DNA of 64,000 bases from JAZPYZ01 sp045544455 (lineage in GTDB: Bacteria > Bacillota > Clostridia > Oscillospirales > Acutalibacteraceae). Under the pieces are notes generated by a model. It was given only the letters and a program-made list of their open reading frames with translations, searched no databases and was not told the origin of the DNA. The position numbers and the translations under genes were made by a program. Location: the NCBI GenBank assembly GCA_045544455.1, contig JAZPYZ010000009.1:81344-145343 (forward strand), written 5' to 3'. This document shows positions 25,829 to 33,659 of the stretch, one piece after another (the stretch's first letter is position 1; each line of letters starts with the position of its first letter).

Positions 25829-26868
25829 TCGCGTGGTATGAACGGGAACACCGTCGCGACATGCCGTGGCGGCAAAATCCCACGCCGTACCGCGTGTGGG
25901 TATCCGAAATCATGTTGCAACAAACCCGTATCGAAGCGGCCATCTCGTATTTTGAACGGTTTACCGCGCGGTTACCGGACATTCCGTCGCTTGCCAATGC
26001 GCCGGATGACGTGCTGATGAAATTGTGGGAAGGGCTCGGTTATTACAGCCGGGTTCGCAATCTCAAAAAAGCCGCACAGATAGTGCTGGCACAGTATGGT
26101 GGCCAACTGCCGCGTGACTATGATCAATTGGTATCACTACCCGGCATCGGCGACTATACCGCCGGCGCGATCGCTTCGATCGCGTACGGATTGCCTGTCC
26201 CGGCGGTCGACGGTAACGTGTTACGTGTGTTATCGCGGTTGGAAGATTGTCACGACGACGTGATGCAACCGGCGGTCCGCAAACGGTTCCGTGCGGCGCT
26301 GGCGGAGATCGTGCCGGATGATGCGGCCGGTTCGTTTAACCAAGGGTTGATGGAACTGGGCGAACGGATATGTTTACCCAACACGTCTCCCCGTTGCGAA
26401 ATTTGTCCGGTGGCGGCTTTTTGTGCCGCGCGTCGTCATGGCACACAGGACGAATTGCCGGTTCGGGTGGTCAAAAAAGGGCGTCGCACCGAACAAAAAA
26501 CCGTATTAGTTATCCGGTCGGTACAAGAAGGAGAACCGGTGGTATTGTTGCACAAACGAGCCGATACCGGTTTGTTGGCCGGCCTTTGGGAATTGCCGAA
26601 CCTGGATGGCGATTTCACCGATAAACCTTTGCCGCCGGCGTTTAAGGACTGTACCGTGCGATCTACCTTACCGACCGGCAAACACATATTTTCGCATATC
26701 GAGTGGCAGTTAGCCGGCTTGTTGGTGGATGCCCCTTACGGCACGCCCCCGGTCGATTACGTTTGGGCTCATGCGGATCAGTTGCGTGATCATTATGCGC
26801 TACCGACCGCTTTTCAGACATATTCGCGCTTATTACCCACTATATTATCCGAACAAGGAGATGTGTAA
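25801..26868 (+). CDS. mutY: A/G-specific adenine glycosylase
   Basis: MutY removes adenine mispaired with 8-oxoguanine. In this 355-residue protein the glycosylase core has EIMLQQTRIEA, LWEGLGYYSRVRNL and the helix-hairpin-helix/GPD region LPGIGDYTAGAIAS with PAVDGNVLRV, whose Asp is catalytic. The 4Fe-4S loop is CLPNTSPRCEICPVAAFC. A C-terminal NUDIX-like 8-oxoG recognition domain follows (from about 240). I chose the ATG at 25801; it overlaps the exonuclease gene. Confidence 0.94.
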   Translation: MRNDFVAPLIAWYEREHRRDMPWRQNPTPYRVWVSEIMLQQTRIEAAISYFERFTARLPDIPSLANAPDDVLMKLWEGLGYYSRVRNLKKAAQIVLAQYGGQLPRDYDQLVSLPGIGDYTAGAIASIAYGLPVPAVDGNVLRVLSRLEDCHDDVMQPAVRKRFRAALAEIVPDDAAGSFNQGLMELGERICLPNTSPRCEICPVAAFCAARRHGTQDELPVRVVKKGRRTEQKTVLVIRSVQEGEPVVLLHKRADTGLLAGLWELPNLDGDFTDKPLPPAFKDCTVRSTLPTGKHIFSHIEWQLAGLLVDAPYGTPPVDYVWAHADQLRDHYALPTAFQTYSRLLPTILSEQGDV

Positions 26869-26870
26869 CA

Positions 26871-27350
26871 ATGAAACGAGAAGATTATTTGCGCTGGGAC
26901 GAATATTTTATGGGGATCGCGTTGTTATCCGCACAACGCAGTAAAGATCCCGGCACGCAGGTTGGTGCTTGTATCGTCGGTAGCGACAAACGCATCATTT
27001 CGATGGGGTATAACGGCATGCCTACCGGATGTAACGACGACGTGATGCCGTGGGATCGGGATGGCAACGCCATGGATACCAAATATCTCTACGTTTGCCA
27101 TGCTGAACTTAATGCGATCTTAAACCGTGGTAACACCGACCTGCATGGTTCCACGTTGTACACCACCTTATTCCCGTGTAACGAATGTGCGAAAGCCATC
27201 ATTCAATCCGGTATTAAAAAGGTGATCTATTATTCGGATAAATACGCCGATACGGATGCTACCCGTGCGTCGAAAAAGATGTTCGATCTTGCCGGTGTGA
27301 TCTATCGTCCGTATAACAAAAAAGAACGTTCGGTTTCGATCGACCTGTAA
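26871..27350 (+). CDS. dCMP/cytidine deaminase family protein (ComEB type)
   Basis: A 159-residue zinc deaminase that makes dUMP from dCMP. It shows the zinc motifs CHAELNAIL and PCNECAKAII, and the opening RWDEYFMGIALLSAQRSKDPGTQVGA typical of dCMP deaminases, given here in shorter parts: DEYFMGIA and SKDPGTQVGA. The ribosome site AAGGAG sits in the end of mutY, so translation is probably coupled. Confidence 0.92.
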   Translation: MKREDYLRWDEYFMGIALLSAQRSKDPGTQVGACIVGSDKRIISMGYNGMPTGCNDDVMPWDRDGNAMDTKYLYVCHAELNAILNRGNTDLHGSTLYTTLFPCNECAKAIIQSGIKKVIYYSDKYADTDATRASKKMFDLAGVIYRPYNKKERSVSIDL

Positions 27351-27356
27351 ACGCCT

Positions 27357-28088
27357 ATGAAAACCGTATTAATTACCGGGGCTTCCCGCGGCATCGGTGC
27401 CGCGGCTGCCCGTTGGTTTGCCGCGCACGGATATGGTGTAGCGGTCCATTATCACGAGTCGCATGACCGGGCACAGGCGTTGGTTAAGGAACTGAACGCT
27501 TTAGGCGCAGACGCTTTCGCCGTTGGTGCCGATATTGCCGATTCTGCCCAGGTTGATCACATGGTATCGCAGGTGTTAGACCGGTTCGGACATATCGATG
27601 TCTTGGTCAACAACGCCGGTATCGCCGCGTTTGGTTTGCTGACCGACGTCACCGACGATCAGTGGCAACGATTGCTGTCGGTCAACCTAAGCGGTGCGTT
27701 TTACACCTGCCGCGCGGTGCTGAAATCTATGATCGCGCGAAAAGGTGGCAGTATTGTGCAGGTGTCGTCGATGTGGGGACAGGTCGGTGCCTCGTGCGAG
27801 GTAGCGTATTCTGCGACAAAAGCCGGTTTGATTGGCATGACCAAATCGCTGGCCAAAGAGGTGGCACCGTCCGGCGTTCGGGTGAATTGTGTTGCACCCG
27901 GCGTCATCGATACCGATATGAACGCTCGCCTGTCGGCAGACGATAAAGCCTCGTTGGCGGAGGAAACGCCTTGCGGTCGACTCGGCACACCGGGCGAAGT
28001 TGCCGAAGCAATTGGCTTTTTAGCCGATACCACCGCCTCGTTTATCACCGGCCAAGTGTTGGGTGTCAACGGCGGATTGGTCATATAA
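27357..28088 (+). CDS. Short-chain dehydrogenase/reductase (FabG/YmfI-like)
   Basis: A 243-residue NAD(P)-dependent oxidoreductase. It has TGASRGIGAA for the cofactor (residues 6-15), NNAG, the catalytic Ser in VSSMWG, and YSATK with the catalytic Tyr and Lys. The C-terminal ITGQVLGVNGG is typical of FabG-like enzymes. The substrate cannot be read; a lone FabG outside a fab cluster is often YmfI-like. There is no clear ribosome site; it starts 6 bases behind the deaminase stop, so coupling is likely. It ends at a terminator. Confidence 0.88.
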   Translation: MKTVLITGASRGIGAAAARWFAAHGYGVAVHYHESHDRAQALVKELNALGADAFAVGADIADSAQVDHMVSQVLDRFGHIDVLVNNAGIAAFGLLTDVTDDQWQRLLSVNLSGAFYTCRAVLKSMIARKGGSIVQVSSMWGQVGASCEVAYSATKAGLIGMTKSLAKEVAPSGVRVNCVAPGVIDTDMNARLSADDKASLAEETPCGRLGTPGEVAEAIGFLADTTASFITGQVLGVNGGLVI

Positions 28089-28100
28089 CCATAATGAAAA

Positions 28101-28135
28101 ATGATCTTAAAGCCAAGGCTTTAAGATCATTTTTT
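28101..28135. terminator. Bidirectional terminator between SDR and mrp
   Basis: A 14-bp perfect stem (28101-28114 with 28117-28130) flanked by A- and T-runs, between convergent genes. Confidence 0.88.
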
Positions 28136-28144
28136 GTTCGTTTT

Positions 28145-28954
28145 TTATGCCTGCAACAACACTTCGATCGCATCGACCGCCGGCGTGATTTCGTCACATA
28201 CCACGCGCTCGATCTCGCCTTTGTCGCAAAGGGCGGCAATATCCGCATTCATCGGCAACCGCGCAATATACGGCGACGGTGCATTCTCATCCTCGTGTCC
28301 ACCGAACAACGACAGACGTTTACCGCAATCGGGGCAGGTGATATAACTCATGTTTTCCACGATTCCGATTTGCGGAATGTTCAGCATTTCCAGCATTTTT
28401 TGCGCCTTGGTCACCACCATTTGTACCAGCGATTGCGGCGTGGATACAACCACCGCGCCGTCTACCGGAATCGACTGGAACACCGTCAGCGGCACATCGC
28501 CGGTTCCCGGTGGCATATCAATAAACAAGATGTCCAACGGGCCCCAAGCCACGTCGGTCCAAAATTGAGTAACCGCACCGGCCACTACCGGTCCGCGCCA
28601 CACCACCGGTTGACTTTCGTCTTCCAGTAACAGGTTGATAGACATCACTTTAATGCCCATATGGGTTTCTTCCGGCATAATACCCATCGCATTACCGACC
28701 GCTTTCCGGGTAATGCCAAATGCTTTCGGGATCGACGGACCGGTAATGTCGGCATCTAAGATCCCGACTTTATAACCACGTCGCGCCATCATGACCGCCA
28801 ACATTGCGGTCACCGACGATTTACCGACACCGCCTTTACCGGAACCAACGGCAATCACCTTTTTAATGGTGCTGAATTCATTTAATTTTGCATGCATATC
28901 CTGTTCGCTGCATTTGTTCGAACAGGTTTCGCAATTGTGCGTACATTCACCCAT
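28145..28954 (-). CDS. mrp: Mrp/NBP35-family Fe-S cluster carrier ATPase
   Basis: A 269-residue P-loop ATPase that carries iron-sulphur clusters to target proteins. The deviant Walker A is GSGKGGVGKSS (37-47), switch motifs are DADITGPS and DMPPGTGD, and a CPDCG pair near residue 215 is the cluster-bridging CxxC. An N-terminal cysteine group (CTHNCETCSNKC) resembles NBP35-type clusters. It has a leader hairpin and promoter at 28979-29040. Confidence 0.93.
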   Translation of the reverse strand: MGECTHNCETCSNKCSEQDMHAKLNEFSTIKKVIAVGSGKGGVGKSSVTAMLAVMMARRGYKVGILDADITGPSIPKAFGITRKAVGNAMGIMPEETHMGIKVMSINLLLEDESQPVVWRGPVVAGAVTQFWTDVAWGPLDILFIDMPPGTGDVPLTVFQSIPVDGAVVVSTPQSLVQMVVTKAQKMLEMLNIPQIGIVENMSYITCPDCGKRLSLFGGHEDENAPSPYIARLPMNADIAALCDKGEIERVVCDEITPAVDAIEVLLQA

Positions 28955-28978
28955 GGATCATACTTCCTTTCCATAACA

Positions 28979-29040
28979 AAACAACAGCGACGAAACCCTC
29001 GCCGCTGTTGTATTATACTCCATATTGTTGACTTCGTCAA
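28979..29040 (-). promoter_or_regulatory. Promoter and leader hairpin of mrp
   Basis: On the minus strand TTGACG (29035-29040), 17 bases, and TATAAT (29012-29017). Transcription would begin at about 29005, at the edge of a hairpin (ACAACAGCG with CGCTGTTGT) followed by GTTTTGTT. The hairpin may end read-through from the sugar transferase gene or attenuate the mrp transcript. Confidence 0.6.
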
Positions 29041-29044
29041 GGTG

Positions 29045-29749
29045 TTACGCAGACCGCCGTTTGCAACAAACGGCCGGTTGTGCACTCTCGGCTTCCACTT
29101 CTTGACTGCGCGGACCGTCATGCACACCTTCGGCGCGCAACACGCACGTCACGGTACGCGACAAGATCGCCAGATCGCCCATCATCGACATGTTATGCGC
29201 GTAAAACGCATCCAACCGCGCTTTTTTCTCGATCGGCAATTCGTCCCGACCACTCACTTGTGCCAAACCGGTCATCCCGGGACGCACGCTGCTGGCGCCG
29301 TTGCGCAACCGCATGTTTAACAACCGTTTTTCGGTCAACACCACCGGCCGCGGACCAATAAAACTCATATCTCCGACAAAGATGTTCCACAGTTGCGGCA
29401 GTTCATCTAAACTGGTTTTACGAAGGAACTTACCTACACGGGATATATATTGATCGGGATTTTTTAGTTTACAAGTCGCGACATCCGCCGGAGCACAGGT
29501 GCTCATCGTGCGGAATTTGATAATGCGAAACGGTTTCCCGTCTACACCGCCGCGCCATTGGAAAAACAGCGGGCACCCTTTGGTATCGATGGCTGAAACC
29601 ACCGCCACTACCAATAAAATCGGCGCCAATACCACGAACAAACCGATAGAAAACAGAATATCTAACCACCGTTTACCGTAGGTCGTATACGTGGCATGTG
29701 ATTGGACACTGGTTCTCGGCAACGCCGGTGCGGAAAAGGTGTACGACAT
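29045..29749 (-). CDS. Bacterial sugar transferase (initiating glycosyl-phosphate transferase)
   Basis: A 234-residue membrane enzyme that starts an extracellular polysaccharide by moving a sugar phosphate onto undecaprenyl phosphate. There is one N-terminal membrane helix (about 29-50) then the catalytic region: KRWLDILFS, FRIIKFRTM, KTSLDELPQLWNI, GDMSFIGPRPV and RPGMTGLAQV. It lacks the extra membrane domain of WbaP-type enzymes, hence is of the shorter WcaJ-C/PglC-like type. A polysaccharide gene also opens at 63.8 kb, but no glycosyltransferases lie near. The ATG at 29749 follows GGAGGG. A Cys/Arg-rich end (CCKRRSA) is unusual. Confidence 0.9.
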   Translation of the reverse strand: MSYTFSAPALPRTSVQSHATYTTYGKRWLDILFSIGLFVVLAPILLVVAVVSAIDTKGCPLFFQWRGGVDGKPFRIIKFRTMSTCAPADVATCKLKNPDQYISRVGKFLRKTSLDELPQLWNIFVGDMSFIGPRPVVLTEKRLLNMRLRNGASSVRPGMTGLAQVSGRDELPIEKKARLDAFYAHNMSMMGDLAILSRTVTCVLRAEGVHDGPRSQEVEAESAQPAVCCKRRSA

Positions 29750-29779
29750 CCCATTTCCCTCCTTTCTTGTTCTGTATTG

Positions 29780-29808
29780 ATTATACTGGCACGTAGGGGA
29801 AAATACAA
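29780..29808 (-). promoter_or_regulatory. Promoter of the sugar transferase gene
   Basis: On the minus strand TTGTAT (29803-29808), 17 bases, TATAAT (29780-29785). Confidence 0.72.
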
Positions 29809-29845
29809 GTTTCATTGTTGTAACATTTGTCGTTTTATGGGAGAG

Positions 29846-29878
29846 ATCCAGGTTTTGACAGGCAAAATCTGGATTTTT
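29846..29878 (+). terminator. Unassigned plus-strand terminator-like hairpin
   Basis: A 12-bp stem (29846-29857 with 29863-29874, one wobble pair) and a five-base loop are followed by a T-tract on the plus strand. All nearby genes are on the minus strand, so its partner is unclear. Confidence 0.5.
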
Positions 29879-29880
29879 AA

Positions 29881-29921
29881 AACACAAAATTCGGGATGAA
29901 AATCATCCCGAATTTTGTGTT
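29881..29921 (-). terminator. Terminator of the 49-aa gene
   Basis: A 19-bp perfect stem (29881-29899 with 29903-29921) with a three-base loop. It covers the stop codon of the small gene on the minus strand, and the minus strand continues with TTTTAAAA. Confidence 0.75.
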
Positions 29922-30069
29922 ATCGAAATCGATCGGCGAGTTCTTGCAGTTGTGCCAAACTGTTGAGTTCGGCACCGGATTGCAATACCGTTTCCTGTAA
30001 ATATTTCGGCAGCGAATCGAAATATTGTTTCATATCCGGATCGGTATTCAACGGACGAGTATCCGGCAT
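29920..30069 (-). CDS. Conserved-looking 49-aa protein of unknown function
   Basis: A short reading frame with the clear ribosome site GAAGGAGGTG seven bases before the ATG. The product begins MPDTRPLNTDPDMKQYFDSL and continues with PKYLQETVLQSG and a helical tail (LNSLAQLQELADRF). It is acidic, soluble and mostly helical, with no membrane segment or cysteine. Similar small proteins with a PKYVQETIMQSG-like core occur in clostridia, from memory, without function. It lies between two terminators, so is a single small unit downstream of galU. Confidence 0.75.
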   Translation of the reverse strand: MPDTRPLNTDPDMKQYFDSLPKYLQETVLQSGAELNSLAQLQELADRFR

Positions 30070-30124
30070 AGCGGTTCACCTCCTTCTTTGGTAGTGTCGG
30101 TCAACCAATGAGATTTCATACAAA

Positions 30125-30154
30125 AAAGCCATGCACGATATCGTGCATGGCTTT
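30125..30154 (-). terminator. Terminator after galU
   Basis: A perfect 30-base palindrome (arms of 15). The A-run to its left gives a U-tract on the minus strand. Confidence 0.82.
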
Positions 30155-30166
30155 CGCTATACCATC

Positions 30167-31042
30167 TTATAAGGTTTTGGCCAATTCTTTTATGTAAGCG
30201 CGGAATTCATCTTTCACCTGCGGATGTTGTAACGCCACTTCGCAGGTAGCTTGTAAAATACCGAACTTGTTACCCATATCGTACCGTTTGCCGATAAAAT
30301 CGACACCGACCATCCCATCGGTCACGGCGAGTTCGCGCATCGCATCGGTTAATTGAATTTCGCCACCGGCACCGGGTTTGGTGTGGTCTAAGATATCGAA
30401 AATTTTCGCCGGCAACACACACCGTCCCAAAATCGAATACAGCGACATGATTTTATCGGGCGACGGTTTTTCGATCATATCGGTGATCTTATACAGGTTG
30501 TCCTGTAACAAGTCTACCTTCATCGAACTGTATTTTTGAATTTGTTCCACGGTCACTTCTTTGATACCCACCGCGCCGAGTCCGTACGCCTCGTATGCGT
30601 CACACAATTGCCGACAAACCGGCGGCTGTCCGAGAATCACGTCGTCCCCGTACAACACCGCAAACGCATCGTCCCCGACAAACGACCGTGCACACGATAC
30701 CGCGTGTCCCAGTCCTTTGGTTTCTTTCTGCCGCACAAAATAGATGTTCGCCATGTCGGTGATTTCTTGAACTTGTTTCAGTTCTTCCATCCGACCGGCG
30801 GCTTCTAACCGTTGTTCCAACTCGATCGCGTGATCAAAATGATCTTCCAACAACCCTTTGCCGCGGTTGGTGATGATCAAAATATCCCGAATACCGGAGG
30901 CAACCGCTTCTTCCACAATATACTGAATGGCCGGTTTGTCCACAATCGGTAACATTTCTTTCGGCATAGCTTTTGAGATCGGCAACACCCGTGTTCCCAG
31001 TCCGGCAGCCGGAATGATCGCCTTCGTTACGCGTTTACCCAT
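30167..31042 (-). CDS. galU: UTP-glucose-1-phosphate uridylyltransferase
   Basis: A 291-residue enzyme forming UDP-glucose from UTP and glucose-1-phosphate. It has the nucleotide motif AGLGTRVLPISKAMPKEMLP, given here in parts GLGTRVLP and KEMLPIVDKP, then LYGDD, KPSPDK and the VGVDFIGKRYDMGNK end. UDP-glucose feeds glycolipid, teichoic and exopolysaccharide synthesis. The gene lies 16 bases after a RING/DUF2628 membrane protein gene and probably shares its transcript. Confidence 0.95.
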   Translation of the reverse strand: MGKRVTKAIIPAAGLGTRVLPISKAMPKEMLPIVDKPAIQYIVEEAVASGIRDILIITNRGKGLLEDHFDHAIELEQRLEAAGRMEELKQVQEITDMANIYFVRQKETKGLGHAVSCARSFVGDDAFAVLYGDDVILGQPPVCRQLCDAYEAYGLGAVGIKEVTVEQIQKYSSMKVDLLQDNLYKITDMIEKPSPDKIMSLYSILGRCVLPAKIFDILDHTKPGAGGEIQLTDAMRELAVTDGMVGVDFIGKRYDMGNKFGILQATCEVALQHPQVKDEFRAYIKELAKTL

Positions 31043-31058
31043 CCTTCAACAACTCCTC

Positions 31059-32060
31059 TTACAATATAAAGATAAATTGAATCAAATAATCCGACAACAG
31101 ATAAGCCAGCATGCCGGCGAGAAACGAGATGCCGCCGATCTGTGACAATCCGTAAGGATACCGTTCCGGCTTTTTCTCTTTCAATTTCCGAATTCGTGAA
31201 AAAGCCGTTTTTTGATAGATCCAGTTGCCGGCAAAACCGACCAATAACCGCATAGCCAGTTCCACCAACATCAGGAGCAACAACCCGTACATCAGATATT
31301 TAAACGTCGGATTTTCGGCCGCCAATGCCATCATGCGTTCGGCCATTTCGACTTGAGATAACCCACTGCCGATCATATCCAGCATATGGGCCGATATTTG
31401 ATACGACAGTACGCTTTGTACAATGGATACCGCTAACAGGATGAAACCGGCGAGAAAATTCTTGCGGTACAGCAACCAGTACGGACCAAAGAAAAATGCC
31501 GCCCAGTTCCACGAAAATGCGTTGCCGGAAGTAATGTTTTTGAAACGGGGGATATAGTAATGTGAATTCACCCCGACATACGCGACCGCGTCGGAAACCA
31601 GCATGTCGTCCATCATCTCGTTCGGATCGACACCGCCGTACGGATCCGGCATCGGACGCCCAACGTGGAAGGGCGTGTATTCGCGATACGGGTGTGCAGT
31701 CCCACCGGCTTGATGGTTAGGCGCTTTGGATTGCGGCTGAGAATGCCAATCTGGCGCGGATTGCCGTTCCCGTCCGCAATGCGCACAAAATTCGGCATAT
31801 TCGAGGTTTCTAGAACTGCATGCCGGACAGGTCCACGCCAAGGCATCGGCGTTTTCCGGATGGGATTGTGAGGTGTTTTGTGCCGTTTCGCGCGACCATT
31901 GTTTTGAGGTGTCGTGATCTTCTTGCAACGCACAATGCCCAACCGATTGCCAACACGCGCGATGATGCGGAGCCCCACATTTCGGGCACGCTACGATATC
32001 GTCCGATTCGGTAAATAACTGTCCGCAAACCGGACAGGAAAACCCTTCGTAAAAGAACAT
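31059..32060 (-). CDS. RING-type zinc finger plus DUF2628 membrane protein
   Basis: A 333-residue protein. The N-terminus is a prokaryotic RING-like double zinc finger (CPVCGQLF, then CPKCGAPHHRACW, about 9-45). A second zinc ribbon follows (CPACSSRN...CAHCGRE, about 77-98), then a Pro/Gln-rich linker. The membrane part carries WNWAAFFFGPYWLLYRK, the DUF2628 hallmark, and four or so helices (about 190-330). Such proteins recur in Firmicutes; the role is unknown, and ubiquitin-like activity should not be assumed. No good ribosome site precedes the ATG. A TATTAT-like -10 lies about 30 bases before it. Confidence 0.8.
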   Translation of the reverse strand: MFFYEGFSCPVCGQLFTESDDIVACPKCGAPHHRACWQSVGHCALQEDHDTSKQWSRETAQNTSQSHPENADALAWTCPACSSRNLEYAEFCAHCGRERQSAPDWHSQPQSKAPNHQAGGTAHPYREYTPFHVGRPMPDPYGGVDPNEMMDDMLVSDAVAYVGVNSHYYIPRFKNITSGNAFSWNWAAFFFGPYWLLYRKNFLAGFILLAVSIVQSVLSYQISAHMLDMIGSGLSQVEMAERMMALAAENPTFKYLMYGLLLLMLVELAMRLLVGFAGNWIYQKTAFSRIRKLKEKKPERYPYGLSQIGGISFLAGMLAYLLSDYLIQFIFIL

Positions 32061-32186
32061 ATAGGTAAGTCACAGCCTTTTTATAATATCCTATTGTTTA
32101 TTGTACCGATAGTTTAAGGTTTACGCAAGCATTTCCGAAAAGTTTTAAAAAAATTTCATCTTTTTGCAAATATTTCGGCAAAGCGA

Positions 32187-32215
32187 TTGATATTTTAGGG
32201 GGAAATTATTATAAT
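32187..32215 (+). promoter_or_regulatory. Sigma-A promoter of the murD operon
   Basis: TTGATA (32187-32192), 17 bases, TATAAT (32210-32215), 43 bases before the murD ATG. Confidence 0.78.
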
Positions 32216-32258
32216 ATTGTATTAAGTAATTATTGTCATATATAAGGAGAAAAGCGGC

Positions 32259-33644
32259 ATGAACGAACGGGCTACGGTTTTCTTGAACAGTCTGCGCGAC
32301 AAACATATTGCCATCTGCGGTATTGGCAAAAACAACCTGCCGGTGGTACATCAGTTTTTGGAACACGGGGCGAAAGTGTATGCGTGTGATCGCCGTACGG
32401 CGGCCGATCTTGGCGACACAGTAGCCGAACTGGAAGCGCTCGGCGTTGTGTGGCAACTGGGCGACGCGTATTTGTCCAACCTCAACCGGATGGATATGGT
32501 GGTGCGCACGCCCGGGATGAAACCGTATCTGCCGGAATTTGAAGAGGCGCGCCGTCACGGGGTTACCGTCACCTCCGAAATGGAGCTGTTTTTCCTGCTG
32601 TGCCCGGCTAAAATTTACGCCGTGACCGGTTCGGACGGCAAAACCACGACCACCACTATTATCGCCGGTCTGTTAAAAACCACCGGTCGAACCGTGTGGG
32701 TGGGCGGCAACATCGGTAATCCGCTTTTGCCGATCGTGGAACAGGTCGAGCCGGACGATTTGGTGGTTACCGAACTGTCGAGTTTCCAACTGACGCGCAT
32801 GGAACAAAGTCCGTCGGTTGGAGTGGTTACCAACGTCGCGCCCAATCATCTGGATTGGCATACCGATATGGACGAATATATCGAAGCGAAGAAAAATCTG
32901 GTGTTGTGGCAGAACGCGGATAACCGCGCGGTGCTGAATGCCGATAACGAGATTACCGCTTCGTTTGCGCCCGATCTGTCGGGTGACGTGTTTGCGTTTT
33001 CGCGTCGTCATCCGGTCGAACGTGGCGCCTGGTACGACGAGGCAACCGACCGCGTATTGGTTACCGAAGGGGACACCACGGTCGAGATTATGCACGGGGC
33101 TGATATTTTGTTGCCCGGCGTACACAATTTAGAAAACTATCTCGCCGCCATTGCCGCGGTTTACGGTACTGTCACCGCCGACAACATCCGCGCCTTTGCG
33201 CAAACGTTCGGCGGTGTGGCACATCGGTGCGAACTGGTTCGCACCCGGCACGGTGTGCGGTGGTATAACGATTCGATCGGGACCAGCCCGTCGCGTACCA
33301 TCGCCGGACTCAAAGCGTTTGATCGCAAGGTCATCTTGATCGCCGGCGGTTACGATAAGCATATTCCGTACGATCCGATCGGTCCGGTTGCGATTGATAC
33401 CGTTAAATGTGCGATCCTGTTGGGCGCTACGGCCGACGCGATCGAACAGGCAATTCGAAAGGTCGGTGATCTGCCGATCGTGCGTGTGCAAACGATGGAA
33501 GAAGCGGTTGCCGCGGCCGATGCCATGGCCCAAAACGAGGATATCGTGTTTATGTCACCGGCGAGTGCCAGTTTCGATATGTATAAAAACTTTGAAGAAC
33601 GCGGCAACCATTTCAAACGGTTGGTGGCGGAACTTCTCGATTGA
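32259..33644 (+). CDS. murD: UDP-N-acetylmuramoyl-L-alanine--D-glutamate ligase
   Basis: The ATP-dependent ligase that adds D-glutamate to UDP-MurNAc-L-Ala. In this 461-residue protein the N-terminal domain has the Rossmann-like GIGKNNLP. The ATP loop is GSDGKTTTTT (124-133), followed by NIGNP, NVAPNHLDWH with the metal ligand, GGVAHRCELV and YNDSIGTSPSRTIAGL. It stands outside a dcw cluster and heads a six-gene operon that includes aminopeptidases and a D,D-carboxypeptidase-like gene. Confidence 0.92.
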   Translation: MNERATVFLNSLRDKHIAICGIGKNNLPVVHQFLEHGAKVYACDRRTAADLGDTVAELEALGVVWQLGDAYLSNLNRMDMVVRTPGMKPYLPEFEEARRHGVTVTSEMELFFLLCPAKIYAVTGSDGKTTTTTIIAGLLKTTGRTVWVGGNIGNPLLPIVEQVEPDDLVVTELSSFQLTRMEQSPSVGVVTNVAPNHLDWHTDMDEYIEAKKNLVLWQNADNRAVLNADNEITASFAPDLSGDVFAFSRRHPVERGAWYDEATDRVLVTEGDTTVEIMHGADILLPGVHNLENYLAAIAAVYGTVTADNIRAFAQTFGGVAHRCELVRTRHGVRWYNDSIGTSPSRTIAGLKAFDRKVILIAGGYDKHIPYDPIGPVAIDTVKCAILLGATADAIEQAIRKVGDLPIVRVQTMEEAVAAADAMAQNEDIVFMSPASASFDMYKNFEERGNHFKRLVAELLD

Positions 33645-33659
33645 TAGGAGATGGGATGT

